Positions 20,677 to 29,571 of a DNA stretch of 64,000 bases are shown piece after piece. The stretch is taken from NCBI GenBank assembly GCA_902619375.1, contig CACNEB010000001.1, forward strand, positions 62,001-126,000, in the 5' to 3' direction. The first letter of the stretch is position 1. Every line of letters starts with the position of its first letter. The notes under the pieces are model-generated. The model saw only the letters and a list, made by a program, of their open reading frames with translations. It was not told the DNA's origin and made no database searches. A program made the translations under genes and the position numbers. Source of the DNA: an uncultured Alphaproteobacteria bacterium. Lineage in GTDB: Bacteria; Pseudomonadota; Alphaproteobacteria; HIMB59.

Positions 20677-21807
20677 ATGGCATCTAAAATTTTGACAACA
20701 CACGTTGGTAGCTTACCAAGATCCAAAGAACTATCAGAATATCTCTTTACCAAGGATAAGGGTGAAGAATACAACAAAAAATTATTTGGAAATATTTTAA
20801 GCTCAAATGTTGAACAAATTGTAAAAAGACAACTTGAAGTTGGGTTAGATTTCATAAGTGACGGTGAGATGAGCAAGATTAGTTATGCTACTTATATTAA
20901 GGATAGAATTGATGGTTTTTCAGGAGAAAGTGAACGAAGAGCACCTGCCGATTTAGACGATTTTCCAGACTATAAGGAAAAGTTAGCTATTAGTGGAGGA
21001 ACACCTACTTATTCAAGACCATGTTGCACCAATGAATTAAAAATAAAAGATAATTTTTCTTTGTTAAATGATATTGAAAATTTTAGCAACGCCTTAAAAA
21101 AGTATGGTCATGCAAAAGCATTTATGAATGCAGCATCACCGGGTGTTATTAATGTTTTTATGCCAAATAAATTTTACGCTAGCGATGATGAATATTTAAA
21201 TAAACTCTCTAGTATTATGGCAAATGAGTATGAACAAATTACTAATGCAAATATTCATGTTCAATTAGACTGTCCAGATTTAGCACTAGCTAGGCATATG
21301 AATTTTAAAGATCTATCTGAGGAGGATTTTTTAAAAAAAGCTGAAATGCAAATTGAGTGTTTAAATCATGCTTTAAAAAACGTTGATATTGAAAAAACTA
21401 GAATGCATATTTGTTGGGGTAATTATGAGGGGCCACATACTCATGATATAGCTCTAAAAAAAATATTACCTATAATTTTAAAATCAAAAATTAAATATTT
21501 TCTAATTGAGTCATCCAATCCTCGACATGCACATGAGTGGAAAGTCTTTGAAGAAATTAAATTACCAAAAGATAAAGTGTTAGTACCTGGTGTAATTGAC
21601 TCTACATCTAATTTTGTAGAACACCCAGAAGTAGTAGCTGAAAGATTAATAAAGTATTCAACAGTAGTACCTAAAGATCAATTAATGGCTGGGACTGATT
21701 GTGGTTTTAGTACTTTTGCAGGTTTTGGAAAAATTGATGAAAATATTTGTTATGAAAAGCTTAATGCATTAGTGGAGGGTACTAAACTCGCTTCTAAATT
21801 TATTTAG
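20677..21807 (+). CDS. cobalamin-independent methionine synthase C-terminal-type (MetE-like) protein
   Basis: TTHVGSLPRS, HICWGNYEGPH (His-x-Cys zinc ligands), LIESSNPRHAHEW, MAGTDCGFSTFAG; no N-terminal MetE domain. Confidence 0.8.
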   Translation: MASKILTTHVGSLPRSKELSEYLFTKDKGEEYNKKLFGNILSSNVEQIVKRQLEVGLDFISDGEMSKISYATYIKDRIDGFSGESERRAPADLDDFPDYKEKLAISGGTPTYSRPCCTNELKIKDNFSLLNDIENFSNALKKYGHAKAFMNAASPGVINVFMPNKFYASDDEYLNKLSSIMANEYEQITNANIHVQLDCPDLALARHMNFKDLSEEDFLKKAEMQIECLNHALKNVDIEKTRMHICWGNYEGPHTHDIALKKILPIILKSKIKYFLIESSNPRHAHEWKVFEEIKLPKDKVLVPGVIDSTSNFVEHPEVVAERLIKYSTVVPKDQLMAGTDCGFSTFAGFGKIDENICYEKLNALVEGTKLASKFI

Positions 21808-22804
21808 AATTTTCATTTTTATTTCTCTCAAGTAAATCAATACCCACACATTTTAAAAAATGAAGATGATCAATCAATATCCAATTTTCTGCTATTTTAT
21901 CTCCATCTCTTCTATAAAGGTCAACAACTCTCATCTCCCCTATAAGATCTGTGTCTTGTTTGAAACCCATGTAATTACCTTTTGGTTTCATTTTTAAATT
22001 TGGCCAACCAAACCACCCACCATAATTGCCCTCTGAGTTTTCAAGTATATGTCCGGAGAAATCAATAAAATCTAGATTATCCTCAAAAGGGCCCGTGTGA
22101 CCTTTTAAATAACCTTCATAGGTATATGATGCACCAATACCCCCAGGTCCCCACCATATCATGTCCTCATGCCAGTCTTTATGTAGATCTTGAATTGTTG
22201 TCCTCAACCCCTCACCAATTAATCGATTTGCCATTCTCATTATAAGGTCAAGAGTTTTCTTTCCTTCTATTTCACTTTGTTTATCAAAACATAAACCCTG
22301 ATGTGTTTTAGGCCCTGGATTAAAGCCAATCATCCCCGTTGACTCTGGGACAACTGATAAATTTAAATGTTGCATAAATTTTAAAATGTCTAAAAAAAAA
22401 GCACCTTCTTGTATTTTGTTATCCTCTACTTTATAAAACTCGCAATACCATAACATTACAGTTTTAAAATTTGGTTGAATGTCAAAAAAAGGAAAATTAA
22501 AACTTCCAAGCAAATGTCCCATATTCACAACCCATTTTGAAGAATGATTATCAACTAAATTTGTGCCAGCATAAAAGATATCCATTCTTCTTTGGATAGG
22601 CTTAAACGATTTTTTTATAGGAAACCAAAATTTTGTTGCAAATTCTTCAATGCCTATTATTTCGTTAAAAGGATGCGTACATTTCATATTAAAATTATTA
22701 GATGTGTACTTAGAAATTATTTCAATTAAGTTATTTTCACTAGCATTATCAACTTCATTTATAAAATTTAATACTAATGATTTTTCTTTCTGAAAATCAG
22801 ACAT
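21800..22804 (-). CDS. two-domain SnoaL-like / NTF2-like protein (type A paralogue)
   Basis: NEIIGIEEFATKFWFPIKKSFKPIQRR...GHLLGSF and HEDMIWWGPGGIGASYTYEGYLKGHTGPF, parallel to the 16823-17932 product. Confidence 0.72.
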   Translation of the reverse strand: MSDFQKEKSLVLNFINEVDNASENNLIEIISKYTSNNFNMKCTHPFNEIIGIEEFATKFWFPIKKSFKPIQRRMDIFYAGTNLVDNHSSKWVVNMGHLLGSFNFPFFDIQPNFKTVMLWYCEFYKVEDNKIQEGAFFLDILKFMQHLNLSVVPESTGMIGFNPGPKTHQGLCFDKQSEIEGKKTLDLIMRMANRLIGEGLRTTIQDLHKDWHEDMIWWGPGGIGASYTYEGYLKGHTGPFEDNLDFIDFSGHILENSEGNYGGWFGWPNLKMKPKGNYMGFKQDTDLIGEMRVVDLYRRDGDKIAENWILIDHLHFLKCVGIDLLERNKNENSK

Positions 22805-22899
22805 TAGTCTAATTATAATACAAAAGAAAAAATAATAATATTCATTTTATATAAAATCATTGCTTTGAATTTTATTTAATAGTATTAGTAAATTTATTC

Positions 22900-24039
22900 A
22901 TGAAAAAAACTCTAATTAAAGATTTAAAACCAATCCCTTTAAAAGATCATCATATGCCAAAAAATTTTAATATCTCTCTTAAATCTTATGGTGGAGGTGG
23001 TAATGCTAAATCTTTAAATCCAAACCCTAAAAATTTACCATTTCAGTCAATGCGAGGATTTGAAAAACAATATAAAAATATAATTGATTATATTGTCAGA
23101 ATTACTTACAGCATATGGGAAGAAAAAAATATTGGCTATATATACGATACTTATAGCCCAAAATGTCGTGTTTGGGATGAACTTGGATTGCAATTTGGAT
23201 CTGAAAAAATTGTCTCTGATACAGTTCATACTAATAACGCCTTCCCGAATATTCGATTATATGCTGATGAGGTAATATGGGCAGGAGACGACAAAACTAG
23301 TTTTCATACTTCACACAGAACTATAATTACAGGCACTAATACGGGTTATAGTAATTTTTCCAAACCAACAGGTAAATCAGTTAGATTGTTCTGTATTGCA
23401 AACTGTGTAGCAAAAAATAATGAAATATATTACGAAAATGTTGTTTATGATACTGCAGGTTTAATAAAACAATTAGGCTTAGACTTAAATGAAGTAGCAA
23501 AACAAATTGCTAATAAAGGAAATATTGGTCCATTTGCTCCTGATTTTAGAAATTCAAAACCCAAAAGAAATATTAAAAAGTTAAAGCCTATAAGTTTCGC
23601 TATACCTGATAAAATAAAAAACATTAGAGAATTTGTGCATGCAGTTTTTGATACTATTTGGAATAGAAGAAATTTTTCTGCTATTGATAGCGTTTACACA
23701 AAAAATATTAAATTTGAAGGCTCAACTAGTCGAAAATTTATTGGAATACCTAAGCTTAAACATTTTATTATCTCATTAATTGCATCATTTCCTGATCTTG
23801 CACTTAGTGTTGAAGATCTATATTGGATGGGAAATAGTAAAGATGGTTATTTAGTTTCAATTCGTTGGGGTGCTGTGGGAACTCATAAAGGAAATGGAAT
23901 TTATGGTAAACCATCTAATAAAGAATGTTATCTCTGGGGTATTACACAATGGGAAATTAAAAATAATAAAATTGTAAAAGAATGGACTGGTTTCAATGAA
24001 TTGGCAATCTTAATACAAATTTTAGGGAAAAAAAAATGA
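22900..24039 (+). CDS. two-domain SnoaL-like / NTF2-like protein (type B paralogue)
   Basis: IVRITYSIWEEKNIGYIYDTYSPKCRV...NAFPNIRLYADEVIWAGDDKTSFHTSHR...; parallel to the 18995-19966 product. Confidence 0.72.
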   Translation: MKKTLIKDLKPIPLKDHHMPKNFNISLKSYGGGGNAKSLNPNPKNLPFQSMRGFEKQYKNIIDYIVRITYSIWEEKNIGYIYDTYSPKCRVWDELGLQFGSEKIVSDTVHTNNAFPNIRLYADEVIWAGDDKTSFHTSHRTIITGTNTGYSNFSKPTGKSVRLFCIANCVAKNNEIYYENVVYDTAGLIKQLGLDLNEVAKQIANKGNIGPFAPDFRNSKPKRNIKKLKPISFAIPDKIKNIREFVHAVFDTIWNRRNFSAIDSVYTKNIKFEGSTSRKFIGIPKLKHFIISLIASFPDLALSVEDLYWMGNSKDGYLVSIRWGAVGTHKGNGIYGKPSNKECYLWGITQWEIKNNKIVKEWTGFNELAILIQILGKKK

Positions 24040-24455
24040 ATATAAATGAAAATAAAATACTGTTGCAAAATATGTACGATGCTTTGAATGCACAAGATTT
24101 AGAGGCACAGCATAAATATTGGAACGATGATATGATTTGGCATGGACCTCCAGGCTTTGGCGATATTCACGGTATTGAAAATTTTAAATATAAGGTTCTC
24201 AAACCTTTTTATGCAGCGTTTCCAGACTATCATGTAAAAAATGATATTGTTGTCGCAGAAGGTGAATGGATAAGTGCGACGGGTTATTTAACTGGAACTC
24301 ATAGCGGTACTTATCTAGGAGTAAAACCAACTGGAAAGTCAATTAAAATGCAGTTTTCTGACTTTTGGACAATTAAAAATGGTAAATTTATGGATAATTA
24401 TGTAATGGTCGATAACCATGGTGTTTTTGAACAAATGGGTCTTAGTTTTAAATAA
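24036..24455 (+). CDS. single-domain SnoaL-like / NTF2-like protein
   Basis: LQNMYDALNAQDLEAQHKYWNDDMIWHGPPGFGDIHGIENFKYKVLKPFYAAFPDYHVKNDIVVAEGEWISATGYLTGTHSG. Confidence 0.8.
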   Translation: MNINENKILLQNMYDALNAQDLEAQHKYWNDDMIWHGPPGFGDIHGIENFKYKVLKPFYAAFPDYHVKNDIVVAEGEWISATGYLTGTHSGTYLGVKPTGKSIKMQFSDFWTIKNGKFMDNYVMVDNHGVFEQMGLSFK

Positions 24456-24564
24456 AAAAGAATATCATAATAATTTCCGCGACCATTTCTCTTACATTTT
24501 AATTTTGTTTTATTTAGTATAGTTTTAAAAATAACTTTTTATTAACAAAAAGAAGAGGAAATAA

Positions 24565-25800
24565 ATGAAAAAACTAATAATAGCCCTATTGATCTCTTTT
24601 GCATCTACTAGTGTTTTTGCAGGTAGCCATTCACCTTGTGGTGTAACAAGCGGTTCAATAAATATATTAGCTAACGAATTTACTACATACAGAATTTTTA
24701 TGGATGAAGTAAAAAGTTGTGCTGGACCAGATGCGGATTTTAATGTCACGCACTCTGTTGACCATAATAAATTACAAGTAGCTGCTTTATCAGCAAACCC
24801 TGCTGAATTTTCAGCAAAATTAGTTACTAATGGTTCAATTACACCTTTAATGAATGACGGTTTAATTCGTCCACTAGATGATTTAGTTGCAAAATATGGG
24901 TCAAACTTAAATGATAACCAAAAGATTACAATTGATGGTAAGATTTATGCTGTAGCTTTTATGGCTAATGCACAACATCTTTGGTACAGAGAGAGTATTC
25001 TTAACGATTTAGGCATAGCTGTTCCTTCTACTTATGAAGAAGTAATTGCTGCTGCTGAAAAAATTAAAGCAGCTGGAGTAATGGAAAATCCATATGCAGG
25101 AGCTTTCAAATCGGGATGGAATCTTGGTCAAGAGTTTGTAAATATGTATCTTGGTCATGGTGGTGAGTTTTTTATATCAGGTACTGCACAACCTAACGTG
25201 AATAATGAAAAAGGTGTTGCAGCACTTAATGTTATTAAAAAATTAACTGAGCTAAGTAATCCTGACTTTTTAACACAAGATACTAATGCTGTTAAAGAAG
25301 AATGGGAGTCTGGTAATGTTGCATTAATGCATATTTGGAACTCAGGTGCAGCTTCTTTACTTGATGACGAAGGTGATCAAAATATCAAAGCTGATACACG
25401 ATTAGCACCTTCACCAACTGTGGGCGGTGGAAACAAGCCAGCAACTACTTTGTGGTGGGATGGAATTGCAATTGCAACAAATACATCTGATGAAAACGCA
25501 GAGTCCTCATTTAGAGCTTTGGTTGGAGCCGCTTCATCAACTGATTTAGCAAATAACAACCCAAATGCTACTGTTTGGTTGATTAAAGGTTACACACCTG
25601 GCGATACAGCAGGGCCTGTTGTTGACGCAGCAAGTAGAGGCACAACACCTTACCCTAGTTTTCCACACATGAGCTTAATGCACGGTGCTTTAAGTACAGA
25701 ACTTGTGGAATTTCTTCAAGGTAATGAGTCAGCCGAAAAAGCATTAGCTGATGTTGAAGCTGCTTACATAGCTAAGGCTACTGAGCAGGGTTTTTTATAA
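24565..25800 (+). CDS. carbohydrate ABC transporter substrate-binding protein
   Basis: signal peptide; ITPLMNDGLIRPLDDLV, YAVAFMANAQHLWYRESIL, ATTLWWDGIAIATNTS; UgpB/MalE-type binding protein. Confidence 0.82.
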   Translation: MKKLIIALLISFASTSVFAGSHSPCGVTSGSINILANEFTTYRIFMDEVKSCAGPDADFNVTHSVDHNKLQVAALSANPAEFSAKLVTNGSITPLMNDGLIRPLDDLVAKYGSNLNDNQKITIDGKIYAVAFMANAQHLWYRESILNDLGIAVPSTYEEVIAAAEKIKAAGVMENPYAGAFKSGWNLGQEFVNMYLGHGGEFFISGTAQPNVNNEKGVAALNVIKKLTELSNPDFLTQDTNAVKEEWESGNVALMHIWNSGAASLLDDEGDQNIKADTRLAPSPTVGGGNKPATTLWWDGIAIATNTSDENAESSFRALVGAASSTDLANNNPNATVWLIKGYTPGDTAGPVVDAASRGTTPYPSFPHMSLMHGALSTELVEFLQGNESAEKALADVEAAYIAKATEQGFL

Positions 25801-25822
25801 ACCAAAGCTAATTAATTCTATT

Positions 25823-25852
25823 AAGTGTGGAACTTAGTAAAGTTCCACACTT
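25823..25852 (+). terminator. intercistronic hairpin between ABC binding-protein and permease genes (attenuator/stabiliser)
   Basis: perfect 13-bp inverted repeat AAGTGTGGAACTT-AGTA-AAGTTCCACACTT just after the binding-protein stop. Confidence 0.75.
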
Positions 25853-25870
25853 TATTACAAAAAAAATATA

Positions 25871-26899
25871 ATGCCTCACAGAACTTTCTTTTGGTTTATT
25901 TTACCTACAGCTCTGGCAATGATTTTGTTTATAGGTTTACCAATTGTTTCTAGTTTCTTTCAATCCCTTCATATTGAAAATGAACAGGTTCTTATGGAGG
26001 TGGAAAATTGTGATCCATTTGGGTGTACTACAAATGTTAGAGTAGATGTAGAAGCTACAGAAAAAATAGAGGCTGAAAATCCTTTGGGAAGATTTAATGG
26101 CTTTGGCACTTATACTGATAGAAATCACTTAGCTTTTGATGAAATAGAAGAGGCATGGGATAACACGTCATCAATAGGTGAATTCAAAGATATTGTTTTA
26201 AATCTTCCTTTTTATAAAGCATTATTATTTACATTAACATTTTGTTTTGCTGTTACCCCACCAGTGATAGTATTAGGTTTTATAGTAGCTTTAAGTGTCA
26301 ATACTTTAGCAAAGAGTCTAAAAGGTCTAATTGTATTTGGTACAATTTTACCAATGATTGTAACACCTTTAATTGGTTCTTTAGTATTGTTTTGGATGAT
26401 TGACTCTCAAGGAATAATTGGAGCCAGTATCCAAATTCTTTTTGATGACCCTAATTTGTCTTTAAAAGCCTCGAGTAATTTAACATGGATAACCTTAATT
26501 ATTTATGGAATATGGCATAATACTCCCTTTGCTTTTGTTGTTTTTTATGCAGCCTTGCAGACTGTCCCACAAGATCCTTTAGAAGCAGCCTACATTGATG
26601 GTGCAACAAGATTTGAACGCGTTCGTTTTATCGTTATTCCTCATCTATACCCTGTGGCTACTTTCATAATGCTAATCTGTTTAATGGATAATTTTAGAGT
26701 ATTCGAACCTATTATTGGTTTTTCTGCCGAGGGTGTAGCTCAATCATTATCATGGATGATTTATCAAGACTTAAGAAATGAAAATAAAATGCTTTTTGGA
26801 TCTGCTGGAGCCACGTCAATGTTAACTATATTAGGAATAGCTTTTTTACTTACACCTGTACTAATTAGAACTTGGAAAGAATTTAAAACTGAAAGATAA
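25871..26899 (+). CDS. sugar ABC transporter permease (MalF/UgpA-like)
   Basis: EAAYIDGATRFERVRFIVIPHLYPV EAA loop; polytopic. Confidence 0.82.
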   Translation: MPHRTFFWFILPTALAMILFIGLPIVSSFFQSLHIENEQVLMEVENCDPFGCTTNVRVDVEATEKIEAENPLGRFNGFGTYTDRNHLAFDEIEEAWDNTSSIGEFKDIVLNLPFYKALLFTLTFCFAVTPPVIVLGFIVALSVNTLAKSLKGLIVFGTILPMIVTPLIGSLVLFWMIDSQGIIGASIQILFDDPNLSLKASSNLTWITLIIYGIWHNTPFAFVVFYAALQTVPQDPLEAAYIDGATRFERVRFIVIPHLYPVATFIMLICLMDNFRVFEPIIGFSAEGVAQSLSWMIYQDLRNENKMLFGSAGATSMLTILGIAFLLTPVLIRTWKEFKTER

Positions 26900-27781
26900 A
26901 TGAACCAAACAATCAATAAATATTCAAAACAAATAATAATCGTAAATAGTATCTTTATATTATTTTGGCTTACTATATCAATTTTTCCTTTTATTTGGAC
27001 ACTCTGGGGTTCCTTCAAAGTAAAAGCAGATTTTTTCTCAAGAGCTGATTGGACATATGCTTTAAGTGGTTTTAATACTTTAATTGAAACAGGTGCCACG
27101 ACAACATTTAAAGCGTATTTAGAGTCATGGACAGAGGGCGAATTTGGAAGAGCTACAATGAATACAATGATTGTTACTGTGTCAGTAGTATCAATTTCAT
27201 TGTTTCTTGGAACTTTAGGTGCTTATGCTTTGTCTAGGTCAACGTTCAAATATACTTTTTATATTCTAATTATTGCTTTGATATTTAGAGCTATGCCACA
27301 CATTACTTTAGTATCAGGCTACTTATTTCCTTTTTTCCAATTAAATATATGGGGAATACTTCCAACTACAATTATTGTTTTGGTAGCTATAAACCAACCA
27401 TTTACTCTTTGGTTGCTGTACTCTTTTTTTAAAACTGTACCAAAAGAATTAGATGAAAGTGCTTTGATTGATGGTTGCTCATATTTTCAAGCATTTAGAT
27501 ATATTATTATGCCAGTAATGTGGCCTGGAGTTGTTACGGCAGGTTTATTTAGTATGATGTTGGCGTATAACGATTTTACAGTCACCGCATTGTTACTTAA
27601 TCAGCATAATTATACAATGGTGCCTAAAATTAATGCTTATCTCGGCACAGTAGAATACGGTGGGAATTATATGTGGGCAGTATCAAGTGTTGTTTCTGCG
27701 ACAGCCCCTTTATTTATGATTATATGGTTTTTTCAAAGACAATTAATCAGTGGTCTAACAGCTGGGGCTGTAAAAGGTTAA
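26900..27781 (+). CDS. sugar ABC transporter permease (MalG/UgpE-like)
   Basis: ELDESALIDGCSYFQAFRYIIMPVMWPG EAA loop; polytopic. Confidence 0.82.
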   Translation: MNQTINKYSKQIIIVNSIFILFWLTISIFPFIWTLWGSFKVKADFFSRADWTYALSGFNTLIETGATTTFKAYLESWTEGEFGRATMNTMIVTVSVVSISLFLGTLGAYALSRSTFKYTFYILIIALIFRAMPHITLVSGYLFPFFQLNIWGILPTTIIVLVAINQPFTLWLLYSFFKTVPKELDESALIDGCSYFQAFRYIIMPVMWPGVVTAGLFSMMLAYNDFTVTALLLNQHNYTMVPKINAYLGTVEYGGNYMWAVSSVVSATAPLFMIIWFFQRQLISGLTAGAVKG

Positions 27782-27884
27782 TTTAAGTTATTTAAATTTT
27801 TTAAATCGAAATATCAAAGTATTTTTATTTTATCTGGTACATGTAATTTTAGTAAAATATCCTCTAAAATAATATTTATTATTA

Positions 27885-28739
27885 ATGTCAGAAATTAAAG
27901 CTAAATTAAAATTTACTCAAGATACACTGAAAAAATTAACAGGTAAGAATGTTAGTCATAATGAAATAAAAGATAATTACCTTAAATTATTATCTCACTT
28001 AAAATATAAGAAAACACTTATGATTGCAGGTTCCCAGGGTTCAGGCAAGTCTACTTTATCAGTTCTAATAAAAAAATTTTTTCTAAAATTTTACTCAAAG
28101 AATGTTGTTATATTAAGTATTGACGATTTTTATCTATCATCTTTTCAAAGAATACGATTGGCAAGAAAATTCAACACAGATTTATTTGAAACTAGGGGTG
28201 TACCTGGTACTCACAATTTAAAATTACTCGATAAAGTAATAAATAATTTAATGAAAAAGAAATTTCCAGTATATATTCCTGTCTTTGATAAAGTTACCGA
28301 CAATAAAAAAAATTATAGAAGAAAAATTAGTAAAGTAGATTTGTTAATTTTAGAGGGTTGGTGTGTTGGCTCAAAACCAATCGACATAAAATATTTAAAA
28401 ATGAACATTAATGACTTAGAAAAGAAGAATGACTCTAATTTAATTTGGAGGACTGCATATAACAGTGCCTTAAGTGACTACCAAAAACTTTTTAAAAAAT
28501 TCGATTATTATATATTTATAAAATTTCCAAATTGGGAATTTGTAATTGATTGGAAATATAAACAAGAATTAGATCTTCGATCAATAAAGAGCAATATTCG
28601 TCTGAAAAAAAAGCTCCAACAATTTATCAAATATTATCAAAAATTATCTAAATGGATGTCATTAACTACACCAAGTTATTGTAATGTTTTAATAACTTTA
28701 GATAGAAATCAATCAATTAAAAAAATCACATATAAATGA
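27885..28739 (+). CDS. D-glycerate 3-kinase-like P-loop kinase
   Basis: MIAGSQGSGKSTLS, LSIDDFYLSSFQR, TRGVPGTHNLKLL, LILEGWCVG. Confidence 0.78.
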   Translation: MSEIKAKLKFTQDTLKKLTGKNVSHNEIKDNYLKLLSHLKYKKTLMIAGSQGSGKSTLSVLIKKFFLKFYSKNVVILSIDDFYLSSFQRIRLARKFNTDLFETRGVPGTHNLKLLDKVINNLMKKKFPVYIPVFDKVTDNKKNYRRKISKVDLLILEGWCVGSKPIDIKYLKMNINDLEKKNDSNLIWRTAYNSALSDYQKLFKKFDYYIFIKFPNWEFVIDWKYKQELDLRSIKSNIRLKKKLQQFIKYYQKLSKWMSLTTPSYCNVLITLDRNQSIKKITYK

Positions 28740-29569
28740 AAAGATATCTAATTTTTACTGATCTTGATGGAACTTTACTAGATCATGAAAACTATTCCTT
28801 TGGAGTTAATAAGAAAACGATTTCTACAATTATCAATAATAAAAATGAAATTATTTTTAACACTAGTAAAACATTTAGCGAATGTAAAAAATTACTTAAA
28901 GAATTAAAATTATTAAATATGCCTTTCAGTACTGAAAATGGTGCTGTTATATATTTTCCTAAAATTAGATTTAATAAAATTAAAAACTCATCTTCATTTG
29001 GAAGATATTGGAGTGTTCGAATTGCTAAATTATCTTCAAAGAATTGGTATCAATTTTTAAAACTGAAACAAAAAAAATATAATTTTTTCATTGCCCAAGA
29101 TCTCTCACCAAAGATTTTAAAAAAATACACAAATTTGAATAACACTAATATGATGCTAGATCGTGAGGCAAGTCAAATTATACTTTGGGAAGATAACTTA
29201 ACAAAATTAAAACTATTTAAAAAAGATCTTAAATCTGAAAAAGATGGAGTTTTGATTAAAGGGAGTAGGTTCATGCAAATTTCTTCTATATGCAACAAAA
29301 GAATAGCTAAAAAGCTAATATCTCATGCTTATGATATTCAATTTCGTGATAAACACTCAGTAAATACTATAGCTCTGGGTGACAGTAAAAATGATATTGA
29401 CATGTTAAATTCTTGTAAATACTCCTGCCTGATAAAAAATTCCTCCGACACATATCCAAAATTGCGTCTTAATAAAAAAAATGTTTTTAAATCATCAAAG
29501 ATAGCACCTGACGGTTGGAGTGAAGTCCTGTATAAATTAAATAAAACTTTAGAGAATAAGATTTTTTAA
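28736..29569 (+). CDS. HAD-IIB phosphatase, mannosyl/glucosyl-3-phosphoglycerate phosphatase-like
   Basis: IFTDLDGTLLDHENY, FNTSKTFSECKKLLKEL, PFSTENGAVIY, ALGDSKNDIDML; overlaps the adjacent kinase and precedes GpgS-like. Confidence 0.75.
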   Translation: MKRYLIFTDLDGTLLDHENYSFGVNKKTISTIINNKNEIIFNTSKTFSECKKLLKELKLLNMPFSTENGAVIYFPKIRFNKIKNSSSFGRYWSVRIAKLSSKNWYQFLKLKQKKYNFFIAQDLSPKILKKYTNLNNTNMMLDREASQIILWEDNLTKLKLFKKDLKSEKDGVLIKGSRFMQISSICNKRIAKKLISHAYDIQFRDKHSVNTIALGDSKNDIDMLNSCKYSCLIKNSSDTYPKLRLNKKNVFKSSKIAPDGWSEVLYKLNKTLENKIF

Positions 29570-29571
29570 CC

